Assembly: GCA_907165275.2 (NCBI GenBank)
Contig: OU015651.1
Coordinates: 15,460,501-15,524,500, forward strand
DNA from: Zygaena filipendulae
Taxonomy: Eukaryota; Arthropoda; Insecta; Lepidoptera; Zygaenidae
Length of the DNA stretch: 64,000 bases
Reading direction: 5' to 3'
The notes beneath the pieces were generated by a model. That model saw only the letters and a program-made list of their open reading frames with translations, ran no database searches and had not been told where the DNA came from. The position numbers and the translations under genes are program-made. Shown here in pieces: positions 24,301 to 32,320 of the stretch (positions are counted from its first letter, which is position 1; every line of letters starts with the position of its first letter).

Positions 24301-27300
24301 CCATCAAGTTTCAATAAAAAATAATGCCTTATAATATCATTGCTCGAAAGCTACCCTTTGACCCATCGCGTGTATAAGTGCCGCGTAGTTCAAGTTGCAT
24401 GCGAAAATTGTTTACATACATAGATAAAAGAAAACGTATACGTATTATACGATTATAGAGCTATTGGTTCCACATTAAAAGTTGTACAATTATATAGTTG
24501 AGAAATATTTGTTCATTTAAACTCAAAAGCACTTATTACACCTTGCAATTTCAGGGCACTAATTTAGGGTGCTAAATCGGATACAACTTAGGGTCGGTGA
24601 GTGAGAGAGAGAGAGCGAGTAATCACACTTGTAGATTGTAGAGTTCAGAGAGCCCACATGGTGTAAACTGGAAAGGCTAAAGGCGTAACTATCAAAACAG
24701 CAATAAAAATCAATTAAATGAAGCGATTGACCTTGATTTTTTTGAAAAAATCAAGATCAATCGCTATAAGTGCTTTTTTGTCCTTTAGGTCTGACGCGTC
24801 AGGGGTTATTTTTAAGTTATTATAAAAAATACATCAAATCAACAGTCCTTACAATCACCTACAACCTACAATCACCGCAGTGTTAGATACGTGATTTGCA
24901 GGTTTTGTAACAATGATATAGAGTTCAAACTTTCAAATTTTCCTTTTATAGGGGATTGTGGATACCTACGTAGGGTACCATCGAAATGTCCCATTTTCAG
25001 TGATTGTGCAAGTCTCACTGCATTTCGTTTCATAATACATATTTAAATGACACACCACATAACCACAGAGTCGTGGCGGTGTACCTACAGGCAGTAGCAG
25101 CAATATGTACACACTTTGGTCAGTTTATGAACTTTATTGCTATTGCAATAAGATTCAATTACTGTGGACAGTGTTTGCATGTTTCTGCTGCTGTCTGTAC
25201 ACATCAAACCTAGTACATCCTACTACCTACCTCCAACCTGCCACACAAAGCGACCAAAACTGGAGCGTGAAGATAGTGTCAAAGATATTAGTAGACGCGT
25301 CGACCGAGACACCGACGCGACGTTTAGGGGACTAGGTATTGGCGAAACATGTAACCACTTTTGGGGTCCTAGCCAATGATAAAAAGTGGAACCGTTGTCA
25401 GTTTGTGCGTCTTTTATTTGGAGGCTTTTGATACTACGCGACGCGCGACGGTACAAGGGTGTAATAGAATTAGGGTTGGCACTTCCGCTTTTACAACAAA
25501 CTCCCAAACAATGTAATTAATTTGTCAATTAATAAATTCAAGACACTTATTAAACACCGATTATGCAATAAAGCATATTATAGTGTAGTAGACTATTTAA
25601 ATGATACAGCCGTTTGGAAATGAATTGCTCTATCCAATTACTATTTTTTGTTCTCCTAGTTTATAAGTGTGATCATTAAAAGACAGCGCTGCTGTGTTTC
25701 TTGTCAGTTCTTCTCAGCAGAGGACGTATTCCGTAAATATATTGTAGAATCTCGTCCAAATTATTTCGACTGTCACGAGGTGTGTGCACACAACTGAACG
25801 GATAAGTCGTAGATAATAATTGAGGATGAGCAAATTGTTTATGGAAGTAGGTATGCAATACAATAATGATTTGGCATTATTCGTTCATTTATAATATAAA
25901 TAATGTGATAATCACGCATACCTAATAAGTTTACTATTGCGAAAACTGAAGGATATTAGGATACTAAGTAAGACGTAATGATATATTACACAACGTTTTA
26001 ATGAATTAGATAACTGAAAACCTGATACACCCTATTTAAAAAAATAAACAATAATATGATTGAAATTTATTTTATGTCGAAAATAATTATACTTTAAAAG
26101 TTATTCAACATTAGTTTGGAGGTGACCTATCTACGATATTCCAAACGCTACGCCCGCGCCTACCGGTTCGAATTTTTTTGCTGCGGGCGGCGTAAGCGCC
26201 GAATATTGTATTATAAATAATTTAGACATGGGCTGTTAAAAATGAAAAAATATAACCTATATTAAAACATAGCGCGATCAATTCGCTAGTCGATTCTGAG
26301 CAAACTACTTTCTAGTTTTCAGTTAATTCATTAACACGTTGTATAAGTACCTACCTAGATAATTTAAGTAGGTTACTTGGGTGTTTGGATATATATTTGA
26401 TGTTTGTGCCTATCAATAAAGTAGAGACGACTGAATTAATTTGGATGCAATTTGGCATACAATATGTTCTGGACAAATGAAAAGATCTCGGCACCTACTT
26501 TATTCGCTTATCGATTCTTTTCTTATGGTATGGTCAGCTTTTAAATTAACTTGATACCTTTGATATTGATTGAATTTTATTACTATCGCTTCGCACTCGT
26601 CAAATTGCACCACTCTGCGTGCGTTGAGAGCGGTGCTATGCCTATGCAAATAAATGTGCCTGTTTTATGCAAAACCATATTTTAATTATCTTAAAACGAG
26701 GTTGTAAACCAAAACAAATGAGCTTCTTTTCAACCGTATCGGAGGCTTCTTCCAGCTAGCGCCAGGGGGCGGGCAGAGAGAGCCACCGGAACAAAGGCGG
26801 GACCAATCGATGCTATGCCATCACAATAACAAGCATTCGATTCGACGTTATTTGTCCATTTGATAATTGAAATTGTGAAAAAAGAAACTGCAAACATCAA
26901 TTTATTTGTGTCTTACGAAATTATACACGGATATTATTCAGGTACAAAATTCGACATACTTTTCGAAATACCTATTTGGAGATAAGAGAAAAAAAAATGT
27001 GTTCTCAAATTAGTCATAAAAGGCGTTCGTAATATAAAATGGCGATAAAACCTTCTAAACAATTACAGGCTTTGATATAGCTATTAAGCTGTTAGTAGTG
27101 ATTAATTACCTACGTAGGTACCCATTACTCATTAGGTACCAAATACCTATATGTTTTGAAGGTGGCATTACGCGATAAACTCGTGTCTTAGCGCTACCTG
27201 TCTACGAAGCTTTACAAGTAATTACCGCATACTTAATCACCGTATTGTGCTGCGGGCTACAGATATAGCGATGAATGGATATCCGACAGGAAAATGATGG

Positions 27301-30300
27301 CAACTGTACTATAATACGTACTAGTTGCGTAACAAATAGGTAGTGTCGGCGAAGTAAGAGATACTGCACAGATTCAGTGAGATAAAATAGAATTCTTGTT
27401 GCTCTTTTAGGAAAAACATTGAAGAGTTTTGTATCAAAACCATTAAAGGTCACATACAACTCAAACAGGAGCCGACCGCTATAAAAATCCTAATTGCATC
27501 CTCTAAGGAAGTTCATTTAAAAAGAAATTATTAGCTACCCAAATTTTAATGACCAAGGAGATTTTGGAGGCATGCTGCAAAATGACATATATATTATATA
27601 TGTACCCAGCGACCAAGACGACAAAAACTTTACACCTTTCATACTTCCATAATCTCACTCGATAGTAGCTATAGACAAGAACTACATACAATATATTAAT
27701 CCGTTTGCTAATTAAGGATCTATCCAGTCTTTCTGGATCTTGCAGAAATCCAAATTCATTAAACTAACTGCGGTTGATACGTAGGTATACATTTCAGTCC
27801 TCAGCGATACGCTTATTGAAAAAAGAAGTAGGTAAAATGCAAAAATTCGAAACATATTAACCGCACGACACAACTCTATGTACTTACCTTCTAAGTAACA
27901 TGAGGCAATAGTCTCTCTACTATTTGCAATAGGTTTATGGCAAGTGTCACAACATAGCATGAGTTCAAAATTCAAGCGCCAGGGTAGGCAAAATCGAAGG
28001 AAGTGGTGGCCTTGTTCTGAGAAACAATACAGCCGTGAAAATGACTCCATTGGACACAGGCGGCCATAATAGCAGTTCCCCGCAGTTTCACCTGCGTGAA
28101 TTTCGGAATTCCCTCGAGGATTTCAATATAAAAACCCTCTATTCCCATCCAAATCCGTCGAGCCGTTTCAGCGTTTGCACTCATACGCACACTCTCCACA
28201 TAACTTTCGCTTTTATACAATATTATTTTGATTTACACACCAATGTATAACGGAATAGGAATACTTGAATGCATTTGCATCATTTAGGCATAGTGATCAT
28301 ATTTTGCCTCTCCAAATAGTTCCGGATATCATACAATATGGTAAGTATAGACACGGGTAATATAGGTACTTAGATACAAGCCAAAAACTGGTTGGATCAC
28401 TTAAATGTGTGTGACAGGACCTGCCTGGTGCACACGTTCTCATTATCTGTGGTAAAACTCTATCTCCCTTAACTAATACTCTTAAACAATTGTTACACTT
28501 TTAGAAATGCAAGACAGAATTGGATACTATAATATCCTTTTTGTAACATTTTGCGCGAGAGTCGATAATTATGAGACTGCATCAAAAGTGAACGACGAGC
28601 GACGGCAAAACATTTCTCAATCAAGACAAAAATTTAGTTCAAACCTTTTCATTAATTTGTTTGTCTTATTATGACCAGGAAACTCGTGGTAGTGTTACGA
28701 CATAGGCTACTCTCTACCTCTAGTCCACAGACCATAGTGCACTGGTCCGTGCCTAGATTATATAGCCGGGTATAGCGGACGGCGACGCATTGTTAACGCG
28801 GGTCACAGACCCCGATATTGAACGGGTACACTGGTTGTGAGATACTGAAATGCATGGTAATTTATTAGCACTATGGCGGTGCAGTTTTGATTACAGCCCC
28901 TTTAGTCAAGTTGACATTCTATAGGTAATCGTTAACGCATAGAAAGCTACGAAACTAACCATATCACGTTGCTAGTCACGTAAAATCCTCCAATGAGTGA
29001 CAAAGTTCGATATCACAAATGGTCACATATTCAAGTTATGTCCAACAAAAATGATTTGATTCTATTAAGCCACAAGCTAGACCTTGCACCATACTCTGCG
29101 CTCTGTATTGTGTCAATAACATTGATTTGGAGCGTAAAATATTTTGATTTTTCAATTGCTCCTAACCACGAGACATTCGCACAAGTCGTTATGTTTATAT
29201 GGTACGTACGATGGCATAGCGTGTAATGACTTGTATTGCGCAAAGCGGTACGCAAACCGTTTTATCTACGGCTCTGGTACCATAAGTAGAGGTAAAGTTT
29301 GTAAGTTTGGATATTAGGGGTAGGTAATCTCTGAAAGCTGCAGTATCTCTTAGTGACATAAAAAAAATCAAATGTAGGACACCTACATACTTTCTAGAGT
29401 TCCCGAGGAAATACTGAAATTCGCATGGGTGAAACCGCGGGCTATTTAACGTCGAGTTACGAGTAATTTAGATCATGGAACGGGAGATGGAGTTTTTATT
29501 TTTAATATTATAAAGAGTTCCTGGGGGAATTCTAAAATCGGGGCAAATGAAACAACGGGAAGATCAGCAAGTAAAAGAGACATATTTTGATTCCCACCAT
29601 TTATATAGATAAAATAATAAGTAAATAAACAAACAATTTTGATTTCTTTTTGGGTGAGGAAAGTTACCTGTTTAAAAAAAAAATTTATACTAGCTGTGCC
29701 GTGCGGTTTCACCCGCGTGAGTTTTGGGATCAGGAACCTTTGCGGACGCAGGCAGAACCACCCGTCAAAGTTTCATCATAATCGGACCAATGGTTTTGAA
29801 ACGCATAGAGGACAGACATACAAACATTCATGTTTATTTATAAAGATATTTTACCAATAGATATAATAATTTATGGTAATTTCTTCTCAGGGTAAAAAAT
29901 TATGTTTGGTAAGATTTTTTATGTTACCTAACGCGGATTGTGCACTTTTGTAAAATGAAATGAAAAAAAACAATCACCGTACAAGTATAACAGCGTCGTG
30001 TGCAATCTGCCACAGATTGGTATTGTTATGTTATGATATCGATCACGTGACCGGGCGCCATACTTTATGCCAATTTACTATTACTCTACGTAGAGTACCC
30101 AAACCGTTGTAGTAATCCCACCGAACCTCTATAATCGATGTCAATTAAAAAAACGGTTCAATTGTTTCTGTCCATTAAGTATCAGTTATTGTGAAATTGT
30201 AACGATTTTTGAGCAATCCAAGAAACGCAATCGCCGAGTTACTCTGGTGTCTGCGGTATAAACCTCAATTGTTACAAACTTCAATAGTTAAATTAAATTT

Positions 30301-30791
30301 TATGATCGCTCAAACCTCAAAAAAAATTATGGTCACTCGTCATGCCAGTTTTGAATTGTGAAATAATTATACACTTACAGATAGAAGTAGGTATTACACA
30401 TTACAGATAAAGTAGGATAATGAAATACATACAATAGCAATCCAAACATTTAAAACTGTTGATGTTCTATGAATTTTATTGTTAGTAGGTAGGTAATTAT
30501 TACATTTTTAAACAATTCCCGAAAAATAAAAGGTTTTTTTTTTATTCGCTAGTGTCCAGTCGCTTTTTCGAAACTTCTCGATTCGGACTAAATTGTTTTT
30601 ATATGAAAGGTAACTTATTATTATTATACTCTTTAATTTTAATAATGCAGTTTATTATAATTAATAATTATCTAATGTGGCATACCTTGTGCGTACGCGC
30701 ATGGCAGCAAGCACATGAACGCCAGCGCGAGCAGCGTCCGGTGCGGGGCACAGGCGGCGGCGGGCGCGGAGGCGGAGGCGGGTGCGGCCAT
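393..30791 (-). CDS. Transmembrane cadherin with five EC repeats (14 coding exons)
   Basis: Coding exons in transcript order: 30686-30791, 16013-16102, 15260-15462, 14098-14298, 13187-13414, 12633-12824, 12168-12458, 11780-11932, 11305-11513, 10421-10559, 3781-3920, 2748-3013, 1222-1475, 393-473. Every junction has GT/AG sites and matching phase; the sum is 2553 nt, 850 residues plus TGA. Residues 1-35 are a signal peptide (LLALAFMCLLPCAYA, cleavage before Q). Five EC repeats follow to about residue 615, with linker motifs WDVNDNAPQW, DADDQNPKF and NVNEWEPRF. The membrane span is about residues 625-648 (GIVGVFGAALAALALLV), then the stop-transfer CRVKRSK. The tail is Gly/Ala/Pro-rich, contains TIPARVKKLSWDD and ends MNLTVYF. 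Two EC1 cysteines (GRCYLMNGG and NVRCDRR) are placed like the EC1 disulphide of PCDH15, so a relative of the PCDH15/Cad99C class is likely, though the protein is far shorter than those. Drosophila orthologue not identified. The exon at 30686 has an upstream acceptor at 30839, so the 5' UTR is further split. Confidence 0.85.
648..1176. repeat. Two facing copies of the dispersed CTAGCTG lepidopteran repeat
   Basis: One end begins CTAGCTGTCCCGCGCGGTTT at 648 in plus sense; the other ends GGGGGACAGCTAG near 1176 in minus sense. Between them are the family's other words (TCCCGCGGGAACTCC, CCGCGATGGACTTCGAAAC). It lies in the last cadherin intron (474-1221). This repeat family recurs more than twenty times in the window and resembles the Lep1-type dispersed repeats described from Lepidoptera. 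Confidence 0.6.
1500..2559. other. Cadherin intron without recognisable features
   Basis: AT-rich intron between the cytoplasmic exons at 1222-1475 and 2748-3013. I see no coding exon, RNA gene or clear mobile element here. Confidence 0.5.
2560..2735 (-). repeat. CTAGCTG-family dispersed repeat
   Basis: Minus-sense copy: the family words for 'Ser/Thr-like' tail (GTTACGCTTTCACGCCTTAA, CAAATTTTGCATACAC) run into TATTCCGGAATTCCTGCGGG and stop 13 bp before the cadherin donor at 2747. Confidence 0.55.
3126..3283. repeat. Minisatellite block 1 (GGTGTCGGGTGTCAGGTATC)
   Basis: Degenerate tandem array of short units related to GTGTCGGGTGTCAGGTATCGA, in the intron between the cadherin transmembrane and first cytoplasmic exons. 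Reads open on both strands by chance because of its low complexity. Confidence 0.8.
3284..3484. repeat. GC-rich segment with inverted repeats splitting the minisatellite
   Basis: About 200 bp unlike the flanking array. It contains CCGTCTGCCCCCAC and its inverse GGGGGCAGACGG, and a second pair, TTACCATCTGCCAC against GGCGCAGACGGTAA. This looks like a decayed MITE inserted in the array. Confidence 0.4.
3485..3752. repeat. Minisatellite block 2
   Basis: Continuation of the same degenerate array, ending about 30 bp before the transmembrane exon's donor (3781). The array therefore nearly abuts the 5' splice site. Confidence 0.8.
4319..4696 (-). repeat. 3' LTR of the BEL/Pao element
   Basis: 378 bp from TGTTAGCC to CCAAACA, including an A-rich tract at about 4612-4637. 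This appears to be the complete LTR; the polyprotein stop codon is 38 bp away. Confidence 0.85.
4735..9873 (-). CDS. BEL/Pao gag-pol polyprotein, intact (1712 residues)
   Basis: Single uninterrupted frame. An N-terminal coiled-coil-like gag region and the DUF1759 gag domain (about residues 120-280) come first. CCHC-type zinc knuckles follow near residue 357 (CFNCLIPNHSAAKC, then CRICKRRHH). The aspartic protease motif ALLDQGSQASF is near residue 440. Reverse transcriptase has its YVDD catalytic box near residue 851. RNase H (HGFADAS) is near 1021. The integrase has an HHCC region at about 1350-1375 and catalytic positions in GVDFAGP, WSDNGLN and GLWEAGIKS (about 1404, 1467, 1522). The C-terminal DUF5641-type domain ends the protein. 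The absence of stops or frameshifts suggests recent arrival. Cytoplasmic particle formation, reverse transcription and integration are inferred from the family. Confidence 0.95.
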   Translation of the reverse strand: MEETKQLLCVQEDRFEQIKKARTNYQKSPKQRITTIYLETRIDALDKIWQTFTSTHDQLVSRISKEQRSALKYFSEDLYEECEELYISYKCDLKTKLSELAPGSESRTATNEDKTPSAKIKLPTITIPAFSGKYTDWPSFHDLFNSLIHSNSAIDDVQKLHYLKTNLSGEAEQLLRSIPITSQNYNQAWETLKNRYNNKRFISNCVFKKLFGIRTLSTESAFNVKQLLDNTTECLNSLNNLGLPTESWDAIIIYLTVSKLDTESHRLWEQQLSADHEEFPTFMNLKEFLESRFRSLEMIEHTSKAIKPKTFHTTLDSIVCSFCKEEHYIYQCKKFAKLTYKERYDFVQTHNLCFNCLIPNHSAAKCMRDTSCRICKRRHHSLLHPEKRESVDEKCHNDSSSKNIVSHFMNQPGPAVLLATALVDITSRDKQTYVYRALLDQGSQASFVTEELVQTVGLKRVKINGEVSGLSEGNTVRIKYMVECKIKSRNDPTFTIPVQAYVLNKISNYLPSQSIAVVNWPELKRLQLADPGFHTPNKIDLLLGAEIYSKIIDTGLIKGPTGILAQYTHLGWILSGDTSNKKSEKEKQMISMHLCMTENELLRKFWEIEHEILTSERKLTKDEEKCEEIYRNTTTRTPSGRYKVNLPFKDDSKTPVEICGRTKETAIFRFLQLEKRFKYDTKLKEEYTKVIKEYLTLGHMILAEEDISNAMYLPHHAVIRNDRDTTKVRVVFDGSAKGSKGHSLNDTLLSGPVIQHTLHTLITKWRQHKIAIVSDIVKMYRQVLVTEEHAEYQRIVWRDHPHEDLKSYKLLTVTFGTTSAPFLAVRTLVQAAQDEEQKYPLAAEIVKTSFYVDDLMSGGHDEDMVLAIYSQINQLLKSAGFELQKWSSNSDKFLEVIKQNKGEMQPFEIKFDQYIKILGVLWDRNDDKFKFKVCLPEVSNPITKRRVLSDVARLFDPFGWLAPIIIKAKIFIQKLWLCTAGWDDELPPNLKTEWFSYRQELTQIPTIELDRWIHTHPNNDVVELHGFADASTAAYAAVLYVKVIQDDKVVITILESKTKVAPLRQISVARLELCAVVLLARLLSEASHNLNIPENNIFAYTDSTVVLAWLQAQQTKWQTFVANRVSEVQARLANDRWRHVTSADNPADIASRGTNPTELHDNKLWWKGPQWLEQKTISMTNKTFDTNLERKKQPIDVFVCEVDDSDIMKQFSSLNRMIRVLTYCRRFLRLKTKKNIREQRETYLTSEEMRETLITCIKLDQKRSFSEELEDLTKDGEVKRRSKLSSLAPYIDDKGVLRVGGRLEAANLPHNTKHPIIIPNKSHLAILMVRDAHLRLLHGSLALTVNYLRNSYWIIGVKSMVKKCYRDCVTCTRYKATTQQPLMGDLPKARVTPGKPFQTSGVDFAGPIQMRLSKGRGQKSYKGYLCLFVCMKTKAIHLEPVSDLTSQGFLAAFRRFVARRGYCSDLWSDNGLNFLGGARELKGMFKKSTIDATQEVAELLANDHTTWHFIPPRAPNFGGLWEAGIKSVKRHLMKIIGNSTLTFEEMSTLLCQIEACLNSRLLCQLNDDPEDLTPLTPAHFLVGEPTVLIPEKYDAAEWISPLQRWRQIQRMMKNFWDRWSKEFLHTMQQRPKWRSELQPPRIGDVVIVKDTDLPPSKWLLAKIVELHPGPDDNVRVVTIKCKGTTLKRPLSKLISLPKEDMATHQETDPWIP
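10084..10323 (-). repeat. 5' LTR of the BEL/Pao element, chimeric
   Basis: Only the outer parts match the other LTR: about 25 bp at 10084-10108 and about 35 bp ending at 10323. The middle is replaced by a 19-bp leader-like piece and then 161 bp (10127-10287) that look identical to gag sequence at 8822-8982. The normal U3/R region is missing, so this LTR probably cannot act as a promoter. Confidence 0.8.
11253..11280. repeat. (GT)n microsatellite
   Basis: About 14 GT units followed by a G run, 25 bp beyond a cadherin donor site (11304). Confidence 0.9.
11985..12160. repeat. GC-rich minisatellite filling a cadherin intron
   Basis: About five copies of a 28-35 bp unit (CCCTGCCAGCCCTACCCCCG..CCCTCCGTCC) occupy most of the 235-bp intron 11933-12167. 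The minus-strand frame of the preceding exon stays open through it. Confidence 0.85.
13040..13143 (-). repeat. CTAGCTG-family repeat fragment
   Basis: Decayed minus-sense copy ending GGAACAGCTAAG, 43 bp from the EC2-EC3 exon donor (13186). Confidence 0.5.
13450..14060. other. Cadherin intron with a local near-duplication
   Basis: Two related stretches, at about 13745-13900 and 13925-14075, share TGGTACCAGCGGATGGCG, TTGTAGGTAAAGGT and GGTCATTG. This is a diverged tandem duplication of roughly 170-250 bp. No coding signal. Confidence 0.45.
14520..15200. other. AT-rich cadherin intron
   Basis: No exon is seen. The stretch around 14540-14700 (TTTATTTAACCACAAAACATTTTTACAAAA) resembles the 3' tail of a CR1-like LINE, but this is a guess from texture. 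Confidence 0.3.
16140..18050. other. First coding intron of the cadherin, proximal part
   Basis: The 14.6 kb intron 16103-30685 begins here. A (TTTA)n run at 16157-16180 followed by a LINE-tail-like segment to about 16310 is the only repeat I can pick out. A duplicated 20-bp acceptor-like unit at about 17763-17803 is noted among the rejected items. Confidence 0.35.
18052..18200 (+). repeat. Dispersed lepidopteran repeat (AACCGACTTCCAAAAAGGAG)
   Basis: Begins TTTTTAACCGACTTCCAAAA and continues GGAGGTTCTATGTTCG. I recognise this opening as a widespread repeat in moth and butterfly genomes; the class is not certain. Confidence 0.5.
19368..19599. repeat. MITE family M, 232 bp, long imperfect inverted repeat
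   Basis: Ends GGCGGAAACACACT and AGTGTGTTTCCGCC are inverted copies. The inner arms also pair: TTGTGTCGCGACAGAAGCAT on the left, with its inverse ending CGCGACACAA on the right. Single copy in this window. Confidence 0.75.
19730..19886. repeat. MITE family G copy 1
   Basis: 157 bp bounded by CCCCCTTAGTTAAGTTGACA and the inverse ACTTGGCTAAGGGGGC. Contains CACGTGATC and GGCCACGTGAC in the interior, as does copy 2. Confidence 0.7.
19988..20078 (-). CDS. Possible alternative exon of the cadherin
   Basis: A donor (CGCG|GTAAGTG) ends this stretch in phase 1, exactly the phase needed by the exon at 16102. Two readings fit. It could be an alternative first exon starting MSAEAKSQPGQPPAP, giving a form with no obvious signal peptide. 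Or, with the acceptor CTGAAG at about 20065, it could be a symmetric cassette exon behind the signal-peptide exon. The encoded PGQPPAPTPAPIAAIA is low in complexity, so coding status is uncertain. Confidence 0.3.
20723..22065 (-). mobile_element. Internally deleted piggyBac-like element, 1343 bp
   Basis: Terminal inverted repeats CCCGGCGGGAGTGTGGTG at both ends, each bounded by TTAA (20719-20722 and 22066-22069), the hallmark of piggyBac insertion. It carries the two ends of a transposase gene on the minus strand but not its catalytic middle. Confidence 0.88.
21041..21752 (-). pseudogene. piggyBac transposase remnant lacking the catalytic core
   Basis: From 21752 an N-terminal acidic region (ATG start MLYDVLEKNSDASSL) runs to SAQAYYKSKDGQRW..RPENII, the normal start of the piggyBac core. 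Sequence then jumps near 21440-21475 to the C-terminal part (LNMAAVNANIIFQENVSKTT..RYVRCADCTRGKDRKTK). The DDD catalytic region, about 300 residues, is gone. A further frameshift near 21180 displaces the cysteine-rich domain, whose Cys codons (ICLKHAVFSCKDC) remain readable in another frame. Confidence 0.8.
22450..22640. promoter_or_regulatory. Isolated GC-rich block in a cadherin intron
   Basis: About 190 bp of CpG-rich DNA in AT-rich surroundings, with (CCG)n at 22480-22500, a CCACTTCCGG ETS-like site and CAAAATGGCCGCGAGG. It could be an alternative start region for the cadherin or an enhancer. It also encodes a short proline-rich plus-strand frame that I do not consider a gene. Confidence 0.3.
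22753..22982. repeat. MITE family B copy 2, intact, 230-bp palindrome
   Basis: Two arms of about 115 bp, CCGCCGCACTCAGAGTCGAC.. and its inverse, meet at a centre containing TGTTAATTGGCATTT. Flanked by TAA (22750-22752 and 22983-22985). As single-stranded DNA it would fold into one long hairpin. Confidence 0.85.
23093..23270 (+). repeat. CTAGCTG-family dispersed repeat
   Basis: Plus-sense copy starting ACTAGCTGTTCCCCGCGGTT and running through TTCCGTGGGATAAAAAGTAC to the TTAAACTTTGAG tail. Confidence 0.65.
23479..23948 (+). repeat. MITE family D copy 1 with 8-bp target duplication
   Basis: Ends CATCGACCACACAGCCCATA and the inverse; terminal inverted repeat about 30 bp. Flanked by GGTGTGTG on both sides (23471-23478, 23949-23956). 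An 8-bp duplication suggests hAT- or P-like transposition. Family E is inserted at 23660-23885. Confidence 0.82.
23660..23885 (+). repeat. MITE family E copy 1
   Basis: Starts GGGCTATTACATAACTTTTG and ends with the inverse (AAAAGTTACATAATAGCCC). It breaks family D between AAGTC and AGATGTGTTG, which are contiguous in the copy at 42932. Confidence 0.75.
24130..25989. other. Cadherin intron, nothing recognised apart from a hairpin
   Basis: AT-rich DNA with a GA-rich patch at 24598-24620. Several short frames exist on both strands but none shows a domain or splice structure. Confidence 0.4.
24722..24765. repeat. Short hairpin, 21-nt arms, 2-nt loop
   Basis: AGCGATTGACCTTGATTTTT is followed at once by its inverse complement with one mismatch. 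Probably a cruciform-type inverted repeat rather than a miRNA precursor, because the loop is only TG. Confidence 0.8.
25990..26346. repeat. MITE family C copy 1
   Basis: About 355 bp with ends related to ACAACGTGTTAATGAATTAA and its inverse. Internal GC island CTACGCCCGCGCCTACCGG and TTTGCTGCGGGCGGCGTA. TA next to the ends suggests Tc1/mariner-type insertion. Confidence 0.8.
26757..26774. promoter_or_regulatory. CTCF-like site in a GC-rich patch
   Basis: TAGCGCCAGGGGGCGGGC contains the core CCAGGGGGCG typical of CTCF sites. Resemblance only. Confidence 0.2.
26830..28065. other. Cadherin intron, no feature recognised
   Basis: AT-rich sequence with scattered short open frames that lack start context, splice sites and domains. 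Confidence 0.4.
28066..28225 (+). repeat. CTAGCTG-family repeat, 5'-altered
   Basis: Begins TAGCAGTTCCCCGCAGTTTC and ends with CTCATACGCACACTCTCCAC; the opening CTAGCTG is mutated. Confidence 0.55.
28895..28960. repeat. MITE family G, left end only
   Basis: AGCCCCTTTAGTCAAGTTGA then GTTAACGCATAGAAAGCTAC, matching the left arm of copy 2; no right end found nearby. Confidence 0.55.
29685..29850 (+). repeat. CTAGCTG-family dispersed repeat
   Basis: Clean start ACTAGCTGTGCCGTGCGGTT and end TTATTTATAAAGATATTTT; middle words ACCACCCGTCAAAGTTTCAT differ from other copies, so it is a different subfamily. A fragment in the other sense lies at 29395-29450. Confidence 0.65.
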
Positions 30792-31469
30792 ACTGCCGCT
30801 ACCGCTTCGGACGCATACCGAGGGGCCACTCGCGCCAGCTACGGGGCAAAAATAACAATAAAACATACATACAACCGAGCGTATAACCTCCTCATTTTTT
30901 TAAATCTGTTAAAAAATGCTTTCAAACATCCCCGACAGACTGGACTAGGGCTGTCACGCTTCAAGGTCACAGTAAATGGTGCAAAACTAAAAACTGAACC
31001 GAACACGTAATTGAAAAATTGCTTCTAAACATAAACAATAGGCAAAACGCTAAACATGTGAACTGAAATAACAAATGAAACAAACACATGTAGGTAATTA
31101 AAGTACGAGTAAAGCATGTGAAATCTGCTGAGCAGTGCTCAATTTAGTGCCAGATAGCGATCGGAACGCGTGCCAAGTGCAAACCAGAGACAACCGACAC
31201 GGTTTCTTTACGATTTTCTAAGAGCAGATAACAATATAACAACTATACCAGCCCAAGCGATAACAACCCAACGACAATAATGTCTAACTAATTTGTAATA
31301 TGGTAGGCGTGACGGCGGTCACTGCATGTGTCTCCTGTACGATGTGGTTTCGCCACTTGTCGTAAGTATATTATATTTTGAGTGAGTTTGGATCACACGC
31401 TGAAAGGTATGGGTTCAATCTCAAGCTTCAATCTTGAGCTTTTGGTGGAGGAAAACATCGCGAGGAAAC

Positions 31470-31645
31470 CATAGCATGGTAATAAGGCTTTTTCGGGTGC
31501 CCTGTAGCCTGCTGGCTAGTTACCAGCTACAATATGAAAATCTGTCGCCAACCATCTAACAGTGTGTTCCGGCAGTCTCACTTGAGAGCCAGTTCCCATT
31601 CCAGGCTAGGTGTGTTCACAATCTTCGACCACACCGTCAATGCTA
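31470..31645 (+). repeat. SINE family H copy, degraded
   Basis: GTGTTCCGGCAGTCTCACTT and GCCAGTTCCCATTCCAGG match the better copy at 41290. No poly(A)-like tail survives. Confidence 0.6.
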
Positions 31646-32119
31646 ACCATTTTCGTAGCCGTTTTTTTAAAGCAATAATCCTGGGGTCTCTAGTGCACTG
31701 AATTCTTATCTTGCATAACTTGCTACTTTTTAAGCTATTTATTTATTTTGTCTATCTGACAAGGATGATTTCCTGACGAAACCCTAGGTTAAAATAAGGT
31801 CTGCAAAAACAATGATCATGTCCACTCTCAGACTATCATCAACTTGTAACAAAAATATCCTTTAAGAATCGAACTCTAGACCTTCGGAGTACAACACAAT
31901 GATGCTCACCCACGGAAGCTTAGTTCATATTTGCATGTATTGTATCTGAAACCTAACTATCATTATCCCACACAATAAACCGGAACCAGACCATTGTGGT
32001 TTTAACGGAAGAAGTTAAAGTGAAACTTACGAACTGTATTTTTTTTGTAGTACCTTTTATAATTCGATAGTAGTTACGTGTGATCGAAAATATAATCTCG
32101 TTACAAGTGTTGTGCTTAT

Positions 32120-32320
32120 ATTATAAACTCCCCCAAGGTTTCACCCGCGGTAATTTCGGAGTTCCCGCGGGAATTCTCGGATAAAGTATAGATATAAACC
32201 TTCCTCATGAATCACCCTATCTATTGGTGAAAACCGCATGAAAATCCGTTGCTTTGTAAAGATCTAAGCATACATAGGGACAGACAGATAGCGGGAAGCG
32301 ACTTTTTTATACTATATGTA
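32120..32320 (+). repeat. CTAGCTG-family dispersed repeat
   Basis: CCAAGGTTTCACCCGCGGTA followed by GTTCCCGCGGGAATTC and a GACAGACAGATAG end, the subfamily with the CATACATAGGGACAGAC tail. A further decayed minus-sense fragment is at 32960-33075. Confidence 0.6.

Noticed and set aside
24722..24765. miRNA precursor
   Set aside because: Loop of two bases and AT-rich arms do not fit a Dicer substrate.
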